In this document: positions 1-9,102 of the stretch, piece after piece
Position numbering within the stretch: position 1 is the stretch's first letter
How the letters are laid out: the number at the start of each line of letters is the position of its first letter
Assembly (NCBI RefSeq): GCF_034347385.1
Contig: NZ_CP133777.1
Coordinates: forward strand, 3,534,001-3,598,000
Source of the DNA: Actimicrobium sp. CCC2.4
GTDB taxonomy: Bacteria > Pseudomonadota > Gammaproteobacteria > Burkholderiales > Burkholderiaceae_D
DNA: 64,000 bases
Direction: 5' to 3'
Made by a program: the position numbers and the translations under genes
The notes under the pieces: model-generated
The model's input: only the letters and a program-made list of their open reading frames with translations
Database searches by the model: none
What the model was told of the DNA's origin: nothing

Positions 1-960
1 ATCGACACGCTGGCCGTAGTAGCTGTAAGGCCAGCCGTAAAAGCCGCCATCCTTGACCGAGGTGATGTAATCCGGCACCAGGTTATTGCCCAGTTCGTCG
101 CGCTCGTTGACGGCAGTCCAGAGGGCACCGGTTTTCGGCTCCCAGCCCATCCCGTTCGGATTGCGCAAGCCGGTGGCGAAGACGCGTGACTTGCCGCTGA
201 CCGGGTCGATTTCGAGGATGGCGGCGCGGCGCTCTTCGTTCTCGATGCCGTTTTCAGCGACATTGCTGTTCGAGCCGACCGTCGCATATAACAGCTTGCC
301 GTCGGGGCTGGCGAGGATGTTCTTGGTCCAGTGATGATTGATCGCACCGGCAGGCAAGTCGGCGACCTTCATGCCGGGCTCGGTGATTTCGGTCGCGCCG
401 CTGGTGTACTTGAAGCGCATCACGGCATCGGTGTTGGCGACATACAGGTCGTTACCGATCAGCGCCATGCCGAACGGCGAATTCAGGCCGGACAGGAAGA
501 CCGAGCGCGTTTCGGCGATGCCATCGCCATTGGCGTCACGCAGCAGCACGATACGGTTCGGACTGGCCACGCCGGCACCGGCACGCTTCATCACGACACC
601 CATGAAAAAATTCTTGATGGTGGCAATGAACCCGGACGGCTTGTCGGTATTGGCGGGCTTGTTGCTTTCGGCAACCAGCACATCACCGTTTGGCAGCACG
701 TATAACCAGCGCGGATGATCGAGACCGGTGGCATAAGCATTCACAGCCAGGCCCGCAGCCGGGGTCGGTGCGGCACCCAGCGGCCAGCCTTTGGCACTGG
801 CGATGTTCACGGTCGGAATCAGGTTTTTGGTTGGCTCCGGCAGCGTCGGATTCGGGCCATAGCCGGGATCGACGGCCAGGTCGGCAGCGTGGATAAGCGG
901 GCTGTAGAGCAGCGCAATCAGCAACGGAAGACGCAATGGCAGGGTTCGGTAGGTTGTCAT
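1..960 (-). CDS. PQQ-dependent sugar (sorbosone-type) dehydrogenase, 3' part missing
   Basis: The reverse frame is open for 320 codons from ATG at 960 to the window edge, so the C-terminus is missing. Residues 1-23 form a Sec signal peptide ([13 protein letters not shown]), placing the product in the periplasm. From about residue 60 the sequence has the beta-propeller repeats of soluble glucose/sorbosone dehydrogenases: [49 protein letters not shown] and [10 protein letters not shown]. The family oxidises sugars or related polyols using PQQ; the substrate here cannot be read from sequence. Its ATG overlaps the stop of the upstream HTH gene (ATGA), with an AGAGAG ribosome site ahead, so the two are probably co-translated. 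Confidence 0.85.
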   Translation of the reverse strand, partial: MTTYRTLPLRLPLLIALLYSPLIHAADLAVDPGYGPNPTLPEPTKNLIPTVNIASAKGWPLGAAPTPAAGLAVNAYATGLDHPRWLYVLPNGDVLVAESNKPANTDKPSGFIATIKNFFMGVVMKRAGAGVASPNRIVLLRDANGDGIAETRSVFLSGLNSPFGMALIGNDLYVANTDAVMRFKYTSGATEITEPGMKVADLPAGAINHHWTKNILASPDGKLLYATVGSNSNVAENGIENEERRAAILEIDPVSGKSRVFATGLRNPNGMGWEPKTGALWTAVNERDELGNNLVPDYITSVKDGGFYGWPYSYYGQRVD

Positions 961-1283
961 GGAAACTCTCTTTCTGGAACGGGAACAGGTGGGGTCAGGA
1001 TAGCCGGACATTGAATGGGACGCTTGGGCAGCCCGCTGGCCATCCGGCAGGAGCGGCGCGGATCGCCCATCAACGCGCGTAATTCGTCGATGCTCAACTG
1101 GCTGGCTTCGCGCATCAGGATCAGGATGGTGCCTGCCACGGGGCGACGCCCTTCGCGGATTTCCGCGATTAGTGCCACGGAAATATGGAGCGCCTTCGAC
1201 AGCTCGACATCATTGTGTACATGCAGAAGCTGCTTGAGAGCGATCAGCAGTTTGTTCGCGTCATACGGGTGGTGACTCAACAT
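957..1283 (-). CDS. small helix-turn-helix protein
   Basis: This 108-residue protein has a Cro/XRE-like helix-turn-helix at about residues 25-55 ([20 protein letters not shown]), then a helix ending in [12 protein letters not shown]. The last 35 residues are proline-rich and look unstructured. It probably binds DNA; no family name can be given. The stop overlaps the ATG of the sugar dehydrogenase by 4 bases, so it may regulate its own two-gene unit. No strong ribosome site precedes the ATG. A 7-bp inverted repeat (CATACGC/GCGTATG) lies about 30 bases upstream and could be its operator. The real end is supported by the coupling overlap; the DNA-binding role is inference. Confidence 0.6.
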   Translation of the reverse strand: MLSHHPYDANKLLIALKQLLHVHNDVELSKALHISVALIAEIREGRRPVAGTILILMREASQLSIDELRALMGDPRRSCRMASGLPKRPIQCPAILTPPVPVPEREFP

Positions 1284-1314
1284 TATTGATCACTGATTTT
1301 TAGGTACCGCCGAG

Positions 1315-1341
1315 CATACGCATCCGTATCCATGGCGTATG
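1315..1341. promoter_or_regulatory. inverted repeat, possible operator
   Basis: CATACGC at 1315-1321 and GCGTATG at 1335-1341 form a 7-bp inverted repeat in the 148-base gap between the divergent HTH gene and HAD hydrolase gene. An operator bound by the HTH protein is only a suggestion. Confidence 0.25.
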
Positions 1342-1476
1342 TTCAATGGCGCACATAGCGAGCTCGAATTCCCCGCGCGCCGTCACGGTCCGGTTACGCA
1401 CAAGTAATCAAGCTGTCACGATCCGGCAGTTATGATGCAGCAGCAACCCCGCCATTTACGAGAAACCGGACGCACG

Positions 1477-2178
1477 ATGCTTACCCACTACGCCAACGAT
1501 GAGCGTCTGATCATTTTCGATGCCGACGGGACGCTGATCGATGGCTTCAGTGCCATTGACCGGACTTTTTCCGCCAACGGGATGGACATCGGCAAACTCG
1601 AGAACTTCCAGAAACGCCGCAAGCTGCTCAAGTACCTCGGTGGCATCAAGGAGTTTCCGGTCAATCTGCGCAAGCAGTTCGGCAAGCAGAACCGCAAGCT
1701 GCTGCGCGCCACGCTGACCGACGTGTATCGCGACGAAGCCGTGATGTATCCCGGTCTGGCCGACCTGCTGCGCGACGTGCTGGCCACGCCCGGCCTACGC
1801 GTCGCCCTGGTCACGCGCAATGTCACGATCGAACCGGCGCTCACGCTGGGCAAACTGTTTGCGCGCCACCAGATCGATATCGAGGCCTTTGATTCCGTGG
1901 CTTGCGTGCCGCTGGGCCAGCCCAAGTCGACCGCGTTTCGCGCCATCCGCAACCAGTACCTGATCAACCCGGCACGTGCCTACGCCTGCGGTGACGAGCA
2001 CACCGATTATCTGGCGGCGATCGACACCGGCATGCATCCGTTCATGGTGTCGTACGGCTTCGAAGACCATCAACGCCTGACCGAAAAATTCGGCGTGCCC
2101 GACGAGGTCATTTCGCGTTCGCCCGATGAGGTCAGCGCGCGCATCCGGCACGGCCTCGGGATCATCCGGACCGGCTGA
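1477..2178 (+). CDS. HAD-family hydrolase
   Basis: A 233-residue cytoplasmic HAD-superfamily phosphatase-like enzyme. Motif I is IIFDADGTLID with the two catalytic aspartates. Motif II is VALVTRN (Thr), the motif III lysine is in GQPKSTAF, and motif IV is ACGDEHTDYLAA. A helical cap of about 80 residues (DRTFSANGMDIGKLENF onward) sits between motifs I and II as in phosphoglycolate-phosphatase-like members. The frame opens at 1432 with ATGATG, but MLTHYANDERL at 1477 places motif I at the usual distance from the N-terminus; neither start has a strong ribosome site. It stands alone between a divergent HTH gene and the nuclease gene. Substrate unknown. Confidence 0.8.
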   Translation: MLTHYANDERLIIFDADGTLIDGFSAIDRTFSANGMDIGKLENFQKRRKLLKYLGGIKEFPVNLRKQFGKQNRKLLRATLTDVYRDEAVMYPGLADLLRDVLATPGLRVALVTRNVTIEPALTLGKLFARHQIDIEAFDSVACVPLGQPKSTAFRAIRNQYLINPARAYACGDEHTDYLAAIDTGMHPFMVSYGFEDHQRLTEKFGVPDEVISRSPDEVSARIRHGLGIIRTG

Positions 2179-2270
2179 TCACAAGCAACTACGAGCAACT
2201 ACAAGTAAATACAGACAACCGATTTTTGGCGAAATACACGCACGGCAAAGTCAAATGCCCGAAAAAAATC

Positions 2271-2309
2271 CTGTCATGTAATCGTCAGGTCACGCGCGCT
2301 TTCTAGAAT
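2271..2309 (+). promoter_or_regulatory. possible Pho-box promoter of the nuclease gene
   Basis: CTGTCATGTAATCGTCAG at 2271-2288 holds two GTCA cores 11 bp apart, the spacing of PhoB sites, although the second half-site matches poorly. A -10-like TAGAAT follows at 2304-2309, about 35 bases before the nuclease ATG. Phosphate control of an extracellular nuclease would make sense, but this is inference. Confidence 0.3.
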
Positions 2310-2343
2310 GAGCCCACTTTATTACTTGATAAATGGATAACTC

Positions 2344-5004
2344 ATGCGCCTCCTTTCCTGTAGCAGTGCAGTCCTGCTCGCTCTTTCCGCGCTGGTCGCC
2401 GGTTGCGGAGGTGGCAATCCCGGCACCTCTTTACCGACCAATCAACTCAGCGCATCAACGATGATGGTCAACGCTGCCGGACCAGGTGCGATGCCATCCT
2501 GCCCTGCACCGGCCAACCCACTGCAGAGCGTCAATGCCGTGCAGGGCGCCGGCAAACTGAGCCCGCTGGCCGGCCAGCAAGTCAGCGTACGCGGCGTGGT
2601 CACAGGTGATTTTCAGGCCGCCAATCAGCTCAACGGATTCTTTATTCAGCAGCCGGTACCGGACCAGGATGGCAAGACCTCCGAAGGGATTTTTGTCTAC
2701 GCACCGGCCTCGGCCACGCCGGTCAAGACGGGCCAGTACGTGCAGGTCAGCGGCACCGTCGAGGAATTCAAGAGCGGCAGCACCGACCCCGAACGCGCCA
2801 CCCGGATCAGCCAGCTGAGCCGCGTCGACCTGTGCGGCAGCGGCCCGGTCATCAAGGCCCGCAAGCTGGCCTTGCCGGTCGCCAGCCTGGATGAACTCGA
2901 GGCGCTCGAAGGCATGCTGGTCGAGGTCACCGCTCCCCTGACCGTCACCGATACCTACACGCTAGGTCGCTACGGCGAACTGCGCCTGTCGGCCAACGGT
3001 CGCCTTTACCAGCAAAACAATCATCCGGTGCTGACCGACCGCGCCGCGATTGCCGACCTCAATGCGCGCTCGCAAATTCTGCTCGACGACGGCGCAGCGA
3101 TCTCGAATCCGACGCCGATTCCGTACCTGAGCGCCAGCGACAGCAGCGGCACGCGCCGGGTCGGCGACACCGTCACCAATGTGCGTGGCGTACTGACCTG
3201 GGGCTTTGATGCGTGGCGCATCGAACCGACGCAGGCACCGACTTTCACGCCGGCCAATCCGCGCACCGCCACGCCGGCGGCAGTCGGTGGCAGCCTGCGC
3301 GCCGGCAGCCTCAATGTGCTGAACTACTTCACGACACTCAACCAGCGGGGTGCCAACAGCAGCACCGAACTACGACGCCAGCGCGATAAGTTGGTAAGTA
3401 CTATCGTGGCGCTCGATGCCGATGTGCTGGGCTTGATGGAAATCGAAAATACCGCGACCATCAGCCTGGCCGACCTGGTCGCGGCGGTCAATGCAAAGAA
3501 GGGAGCCAATACCTACGCGCTGGTCAATAGCGGCACCCCCGGCACCGATGCGATCAAGGTGGCGATGATGTACCAGCCGGCCCGGGTCAGCCTGATCGGC
3601 CAGCCGCAGGTGCCGGCCGATCCGGACTTTGGTGTTGATGGCGGGCTGCGTCCGCCGCTGGCGCAGCGCTTTGCGGCGATCGACAACAACGGTAGTTTCT
3701 GGTTCGTCGTCAATCATCTGAAAAGCAAAGGTTCGTGCCCGTCCAGTGCCAGCAGCGTTGACCGCGACGACGGTCAGGGATGCTGGAATGTCTCGCGCGT
3801 TCGCCAGGCTACCGCCCTCAACAAATGGGTCGGCCAGCTGGTCGCCAATTCCGGCGAAGCCGATGTACTGATGGTCGGTGACTTCAATGCCTACCTCAAT
3901 GAAGATCCAATCAAAACCATCGAGGCAGCCGGCTTCGAAGACCTGCTCAAGCGCCTGCCCGCCAGCGACCGCTACACCTACGTCTTCAATGGCGAAAGCG
4001 GTGCGCTCGACCATGGTCTGGCCAGCAGCAAGCTGTCCACGCAAGTGAGCGGCGTGACGGTCTGGCACATCAATGCTGACGAACCGATCGCGCTCGATTA
4101 CAACACCGAGTTCAAGACCGATGACCGCTATGCCGTCACGCCGTATCGTTCGTCGGACCATGATCCGGTGCTGGTCGGCCTGAACCTGACGGCCGACGCC
4201 GCCATCATCGAACCGGTCTTGAGCGCGACCTTGCCGACGGTCGGACAAGCCGGTATCGCCACCACCGTCAACGACATCAACGCGATCCTGTCAAAAGGCG
4301 CGACCAGCGGCACGCTGAGCATCAACCGCGGCGACGGCAGCGCCACGCAGGTGCTGGCCTTGAATGCCACCACCGCCTCGTTCACGTACGCCAGCGCCGG
4401 TACCTTCGTCCTGCACTTGCAGCTCGACGACAGCAACGGCAAGCGCGTGGCGCTCGACGGTTCGGTAGTCGTCAGTGCCGCGCCGGCACCATCGACCGGC
4501 AGCGATGTGTTCTTCAGCGAATATGTCGAAGGATCGGGCAACAACAAGGCCATCGAACTGTTCAATCCGACCGCGGCGACGGTCGACCTGACGCTGTACC
4601 GGATCAAGCTGTTTTCGAATGGCGCAGGCAGCGCCAGCCAGACCTTGCCGCTGACCGGCACCCTCGCGGCGGGTGCCACGCTGGTGCTGCATCACGGCGC
4701 ATTCGCTAATCCGGCGGCCATCGCCGGGACAAAAATCGCCAGCAGCAGCATCGCCAATTTCAATGGCGACGATGCGCTCACGCTGGAAAAAAACGGCAGT
4801 GTCATTGATGCCATCGGCCAGGTCGGCTTTGATCCCGGGTCCGAATGGGTTGCCGGTGCCGCCTCGACGCTCAACCGCACATTGCGCCGCAAGAGCGGCA
4901 TTACCGGCGGCAGCATTCCACCGAATGCACCGGCCTTCTGGGATATCGCGCTGGAATGGGATGCCTTCGCCAGCGACACCTTTGATGGCCTCGGTCGCCG
5001 CTGA
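2344..5004 (+). CDS. ExeM/NucH-type extracellular endonuclease lipoprotein
   Basis: An 886-residue secreted nuclease. The signal peptide ends in a lipobox (ALVAGCGGG), so the protein should be lipid-anchored. Residues about 55-170 and 180-300 look like OB-fold DNA-binding modules (GVVTGDF, FFIQQP, EGIFVYAP). An endonuclease/exonuclease/phosphatase domain covers about 318-610, with LNVLNYF, LGLMEIEN, VVNHLKSKG, VGDFNAY and SSDHDPVL carrying the metal and catalytic residues. A short PKD-like stretch follows, then a C-terminal lamin-tail domain (FFSEYVEGSGNNKAIELFN, about 717-860). This domain order is typical of ExeM/NucH enzymes, which degrade extracellular DNA for nutrients or biofilm turnover. 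A Pho-box-like site precedes the gene. Confidence 0.9.
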   Translation: MRLLSCSSAVLLALSALVAGCGGGNPGTSLPTNQLSASTMMVNAAGPGAMPSCPAPANPLQSVNAVQGAGKLSPLAGQQVSVRGVVTGDFQAANQLNGFFIQQPVPDQDGKTSEGIFVYAPASATPVKTGQYVQVSGTVEEFKSGSTDPERATRISQLSRVDLCGSGPVIKARKLALPVASLDELEALEGMLVEVTAPLTVTDTYTLGRYGELRLSANGRLYQQNNHPVLTDRAAIADLNARSQILLDDGAAISNPTPIPYLSASDSSGTRRVGDTVTNVRGVLTWGFDAWRIEPTQAPTFTPANPRTATPAAVGGSLRAGSLNVLNYFTTLNQRGANSSTELRRQRDKLVSTIVALDADVLGLMEIENTATISLADLVAAVNAKKGANTYALVNSGTPGTDAIKVAMMYQPARVSLIGQPQVPADPDFGVDGGLRPPLAQRFAAIDNNGSFWFVVNHLKSKGSCPSSASSVDRDDGQGCWNVSRVRQATALNKWVGQLVANSGEADVLMVGDFNAYLNEDPIKTIEAAGFEDLLKRLPASDRYTYVFNGESGALDHGLASSKLSTQVSGVTVWHINADEPIALDYNTEFKTDDRYAVTPYRSSDHDPVLVGLNLTADAAIIEPVLSATLPTVGQAGIATTVNDINAILSKGATSGTLSINRGDGSATQVLALNATTASFTYASAGTFVLHLQLDDSNGKRVALDGSVVVSAAPAPSTGSDVFFSEYVEGSGNNKAIELFNPTAATVDLTLYRIKLFSNGAGSASQTLPLTGTLAAGATLVLHHGAFANPAAIAGTKIASSSIANFNGDDALTLEKNGSVIDAIGQVGFDPGSEWVAGAASTLNRTLRRKSGITGGSIPPNAPAFWDIALEWDAFASDTFDGLGRR

Positions 5005-5052
5005 GTTGCGCGCCTGCCCCTATCACTCCCTCTTTGAATCGAGCACACCCCC

Positions 5053-5694
5053 ATGATCCGCAACCCCTTGCAACACCTCGTGCTGGCTGCTACCTTGCTG
5101 GCCAGCCTGACCCTCGCCAGCCACCCGGTGCATGCCGCCGCCGCTTTCGAATTCGATGATCCGCAATTTGTGACTGACTTCGGCAACTGGAATTTCGGCA
5201 TCAACTTTCGCGCCGACCGGAACCTGCAAGTCAGCGCGCTCGGCTATTTCTGGGATACCGAATTGTCGAGCGCAGCGCACAACGTCGCGCTGTTTAGCGC
5301 CGATGGCACCCGATTGGCTGCTGCCACCGTCAGCGCCGGCGATGCGCTGAGCGGTCACTTCCGCTACAGCCTGATCGATGCGGTGACACTCACCGCCGGC
5401 AACAGCTACCGGGTGGTCGGCAGCAGTGCCAGCGATTTTTATTTTTATGATGCCGTGAATTTTTCCAGCGCTGCCGGCATCAGCTATCTGGGTAATGTCT
5501 ATTCGGCGGCGACCGGCACGGCAGCGCTGTTCGACCAGACACCGGATGCCGGCAACGACACCTTGAACGGTTACTGGGGACCGTCGCTCGCCGTCTCGCC
5601 GGTACCCGAGCCATCGACCTATGGCTTGCTGCTGGCCGGACTGGGCTTGATGGGCGTCATGTATCAAGTCCGCCGCCGCAGACCTACGCGATAG
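5053..5694 (+). CDS. PEP-CTERM sorting domain protein
   Basis: This 213-residue exported protein starts with a Sec signal peptide (LVLAATLLASLTLASHPVHA). The middle is a beta-rich domain of unknown function with FRADRNLQVSALGYFWD and DAVTLTAGNSYRVVG, resembling DUF4082-type modules. The C-terminus is a textbook PEP-CTERM signal: VPEPSTYGLLLAGLG, a hydrophobic helix, then RRRRPTR. Such proteins are cut and processed by exosortase and usually end up in extracellular polysaccharide. No exosortase gene lies in this window. It starts 48 bases after the nuclease and may share its transcript. Confidence 0.85.
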   Translation: MIRNPLQHLVLAATLLASLTLASHPVHAAAAFEFDDPQFVTDFGNWNFGINFRADRNLQVSALGYFWDTELSSAAHNVALFSADGTRLAAATVSAGDALSGHFRYSLIDAVTLTAGNSYRVVGSSASDFYFYDAVNFSSAAGISYLGNVYSAATGTAALFDQTPDAGNDTLNGYWGPSLAVSPVPEPSTYGLLLAGLGLMGVMYQVRRRRPTR

Positions 5695-5721
5695 CAAAAG
5701 AAGGATCTCTGCCTGACGGTA

Positions 5722-5752
5722 CTGTTGGTGCCTCAACAATGAGCACCAACAG
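5722..5752 (+). terminator. hairpin after PEP-CTERM gene
   Basis: CTGTTGGTGC and GCACCAACAG form a perfect 10-bp stem with an 11-base loop, 28 bases after the PEP-CTERM stop. No T tract follows, so it is a weak intrinsic terminator or an RNA 3' end. Confidence 0.35.
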
Positions 5753-5926
5753 CCATCCGCGTGACTGAAAATACTGCGTGCAAACTTGACAACTTATCGG
5801 GTATAAATAGCATACCGACAAGTAGCCGGCCGGCGGTTAGCTGTTTCCCCGCCCTTGCCGCGTGCTCTTCCACGCCGCGCATCCTGCCCGCCCAGCGGAC
5901 ATTCCTCAGTGTCACCGGAGAATCCC

Positions 5927-7909
5927 ATGCGACAACCCGTCACGCCCTCCCCGTCCGTCCGACGCATTTTTGCCGGCAGTATCGTCGCCGCCCTCACCCT
6001 CACGTTGAGCGCCTGCGGTGGCGACAACATTGTGTTGTCAGAACAGGCCGGCTGCGAGCTCGACGGCACCACCGGCGGCGAAGCCGTCATCCTGCCGGGC
6101 GCGCCCGGGGCACCGGAAATCGCCACCGGCTACGTACCCAAAAAAGCCGTCAAGGCCAACACCTACATGGCCGTGACCAACAACCCGACCTCGACCAAGG
6201 CCGCTTGTGATGTGCTCAAGCAAGGCGGCACCGCGATCGATGCGGCCGTCGCGGCACAAATGGTGCTCAACCTGGTCGAGCCGCAATCGTCGGGCATTGG
6301 CGGCGGTACCTTCATCCTGTATTACGACGCCGCCACGAAACAGGTCATCTCCTACGATGGACGCGAAATGGCACCGGCGGCGGCTGATGAAAATTATCTG
6401 CAATGGAAATCGGCTACGGACCAGACTTCACCGATCCCGAACGCCGTGCGCAGCGGCCGTTCGATCGGCACGCCAGGCACCTTGCGGGTACTCGAACTGG
6501 CCCATAACGAATATGGCCGACTGCCCTGGAAAGACTTGTTCGACCCGGCCATCAAACTGGCCACCGATGGCTTCCCGATTCCGCCGCGCATGGCCGCGTC
6601 GATCAGCAGTGCCGGCACCATCGCCAACATCCAGCGCGACCCCGAGATGGCGGCGTATTTCCTCAATGCCGATGGCAGCGCCCGCAAGGTCAACACCCTC
6701 ATCAGGAATCCGGCACTGGGGGCGACCTTCGGCAGCATTGCCAGCCAGGGTGCCGACGCGTTCTACGGTGACGGTCCGATCGCACGGGCCATCGTCGCAA
6801 AAATCGCCAACACGTATGGCGGCACCACCACGGCCGGTGTCACGACGCTGGCCGACATGGCCAACTATCGCGCCAAAAAACGCACGCCGGTCTGTTCGTC
6901 ATACCGCGACTTCGAGGTCTGCGGCATGCCGCCACCGTCATCGGGCGGCATCGCCGTCGCGCAAATCCTCGGCATCATCGAGAACTTCGACATGTCGCGC
7001 TACGGGCCAAGTGCGCTCGACATCAATGGCGGCAAACCCAGCGTGCCGGGCGTGCACCTGATGGCCGAAGCCGGCAACCTGGCCTATGCCGATCGCAACA
7101 AGTATGTCGCCGACACCGACTTCGTCGCGCTGCCGGGCGGTGGCTGGGACAGCATGATCAACAAGCCGTACATGACGCAGCGCTCGCGCCTGATCAGCAT
7201 GAGCTCATCAATCCCGCTGCCGGCTGCTGCCGGCGACCTCGGTCCGGTACCGCTGGCTGCACCGGTGCTGGCTGAGCATGGCACCACGCACCTGTCGCTG
7301 ACCGACCGCTACGGCAATGTTGTATCGATGACGACCACCATCGAATCGGGCCTGGGCTCCTACCATTTCACCAATGGTTTCCTGCTCAACAACCAGCTGA
7401 CCGACTTCAGTGCCGCGCCGACCATTGATGGACTGGCGGTCGCCAACCGCCTGCAAGCAGGCAAGCGGCCACGCAGTTCGATGGCTCCGACGCTGGTCTT
7501 CAAGCGCAATGCCGACGGCACGCGGGGCGACTTTTACATGGCCACCGGTTCACCGGGCGGCGCGACCATCATCCAGTACGTGGCGAAAACGCTGGTGGCC
7601 GCGCTGGATTGGAAACTCGACGCGCAACAAGCGGTCTCGATGGTTGATTTCGGCTCCAACAATGCGACGCTGATCGTCGGCGGCGAGCATCCGAACATCG
7701 ACACCAGTATCCCGGCTGGCGGACTGGCTGGCGATAACGACACGCTGGTACGTGGCTTGCGCGACCTCGGGCACACGGTCAATGTCGCTGCGCAATCGAG
7801 CGGACTCAGTGCCATCGTGCGCGAAGTCGTCGGCGGCAATCAGGTCCTGACCGGTGGCGCGGATCCGCGTCGTGAAGGCAACGTGCTCGGAGATACGATC
7901 AAGCGCTAA
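5927..7909 (+). CDS. gamma-glutamyltransferase family lipoprotein
   Basis: A 660-residue gamma-glutamyltranspeptidase homologue. ATG at 5927 was chosen because GGAGA lies 7 bases upstream and a lipoprotein signal follows (LTLTLSACGGD). The large-subunit region has GGTAIDAAVAAQMVLNLVEP, SSGIGGGTFILYYD, GRSIGTPGTLRVLE and MPPPSSGGIAVAQIL. The autocleavage site and nucleophile Thr is at about residue 453 (HGTTHLSLTDRYGNVVSMTT), and SPGGATI matches the substrate pocket of the small subunit. Members cleave or transfer gamma-glutamyl groups, for example from glutathione, in the periplasm. It is monocistronic, ending 23 bases from the convergent M48 gene. Confidence 0.9.
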   Translation: MRQPVTPSPSVRRIFAGSIVAALTLTLSACGGDNIVLSEQAGCELDGTTGGEAVILPGAPGAPEIATGYVPKKAVKANTYMAVTNNPTSTKAACDVLKQGGTAIDAAVAAQMVLNLVEPQSSGIGGGTFILYYDAATKQVISYDGREMAPAAADENYLQWKSATDQTSPIPNAVRSGRSIGTPGTLRVLELAHNEYGRLPWKDLFDPAIKLATDGFPIPPRMAASISSAGTIANIQRDPEMAAYFLNADGSARKVNTLIRNPALGATFGSIASQGADAFYGDGPIARAIVAKIANTYGGTTTAGVTTLADMANYRAKKRTPVCSSYRDFEVCGMPPPSSGGIAVAQILGIIENFDMSRYGPSALDINGGKPSVPGVHLMAEAGNLAYADRNKYVADTDFVALPGGGWDSMINKPYMTQRSRLISMSSSIPLPAAAGDLGPVPLAAPVLAEHGTTHLSLTDRYGNVVSMTTTIESGLGSYHFTNGFLLNNQLTDFSAAPTIDGLAVANRLQAGKRPRSSMAPTLVFKRNADGTRGDFYMATGSPGGATIIQYVAKTLVAALDWKLDAQQAVSMVDFGSNNATLIVGGEHPNIDTSIPAGGLAGDNDTLVRGLRDLGHTVNVAAQSSGLSAIVREVVGGNQVLTGGADPRREGNVLGDTIKR

Positions 7910-7932
7910 GTGCGCGAGACGCAGCCGCCGTT

Positions 7933-8817
7933 TCAGCGCACCATCCCGGCCAGTGCCGCCAGGCGCACCGCCGCCGGCGGATGCAGCACGGCTGCCTCCA
8001 TCCGGCATCCGGTCTGGCCACTGGCCGTGGCAGTTTTCCGGATGACGCCGCCAGCGGCAGCAACGGCCTGCGCAAGACTGAATCCGAGGTGCTGCGTCAT
8101 CAGATGCACGCCGTAAGCGTCCGCCTCGAGTTCGCGGGCCCGCGCCGCATCGGCACGCAGGCAGCTGCGTTCACCAAGCGGTTGCGCAATGGCATAGCCA
8201 AGCATCCCGCCGATCAGCGCGCACCCCAGCGCGACGACTGCGCGCCGGGTCCGCCCGATACGCCAGCCAATCCATGCTGCGGCACTCGCAAGTAACCCGC
8301 ACGGCAGCAGGACTTCCAGCCATCGCTGCAACCAATTCCCCATCCCGTGCCGCAGGATCGCGTGGCTCATTTCATGTGACAGCAAGGCCGTCAGTTCGTC
8401 GTCGCCGTACTTGTCAAAAGCGCTGAGCGCCACGTCAACATGGCGCGCTGTGCCGACCAGATCGGAGACAAACACGGCCTGATCTTCCTCTGCGCCACCG
8501 CCTGCAGTGCGGTCGACCAGATAGAACGGCATCTGGTTCAGCAGGCGGCGCTTGCCGGCACCGGCGTCATCCTGCATCGCCGCTGCCGTGACCTTGCAGC
8601 CGATCACTTTGAGCCGCTCCAGCGCGGCAGTGCTGGCCGATGCGGTGCCGGACTGGACATAAATCTGAACGATCTCGGGTCCGTGGACACCACCACAACT
8701 GACCTTGACGCCGCGTTCTCCGGCGACCGTGACGCTTGCCGGCAAGGCGGCCAATGCCGATTGCATCAGGCAAAAAAGCGCAGCGACCAGCACCGGCCAT
8801 CGAGTGAGATTTTTCAT
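7933..8817 (-). CDS. M48-family metallopeptidase, membrane or exported
   Basis: A 294-residue protein with an N-terminal signal peptide (VLVAALFCLMQSALA). The zinc motif HEMSH is at residues 148-152 and the third ligand lies in RELEADAYG (about 231), the signature of M48 peptidases. Two hydrophobic segments at about 171-187 and 194-211 lie between the motifs and may be membrane helices. Several cysteines (41, 74, 219) suggest a periplasmic catalytic side. The family degrades misfolded envelope proteins. It is shorter than HtpX or BepA and lacks TPR repeats. It converges on the gamma-glutamyltransferase gene. Confidence 0.8.
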   Translation of the reverse strand: MKNLTRWPVLVAALFCLMQSALAALPASVTVAGERGVKVSCGGVHGPEIVQIYVQSGTASASTAALERLKVIGCKVTAAAMQDDAGAGKRRLLNQMPFYLVDRTAGGGAEEDQAVFVSDLVGTARHVDVALSAFDKYGDDELTALLSHEMSHAILRHGMGNWLQRWLEVLLPCGLLASAAAWIGWRIGRTRRAVVALGCALIGGMLGYAIAQPLGERSCLRADAARARELEADAYGVHLMTQHLGFSLAQAVAAAGGVIRKTATASGQTGCRMEAAVLHPPAAVRLAALAGMVR

Positions 8818-9102
8818 TCGGGTTTGTTTCCTGCAGGATTGTTATTGATGGTCAGCGCGGAGTATGAGGCTTAGCGTTCATGCACGTACGACGGCACCCC
8901 CACGACGATAAATTCCACCAAACATTGCAGATCACTCCTCAATTTGACGCTGCGCAAACGCGCCTCAAATGCAGTTGAAAAAACGCTACATCGCACCGAA
9001 GATTACCTCGCAGCTGCTTTCAACAAACCCATTTGGAGCCGGTATGGAGATGCCGACGGGCGGGCTGTACCCGATAACCACAACACTCTGAGGACAATCA
9101 CC

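Noticed and set aside
3370-4248. 292-codon frame on the - strand
   Set aside because: Antisense to the nuclease gene; composition of a shadow frame.
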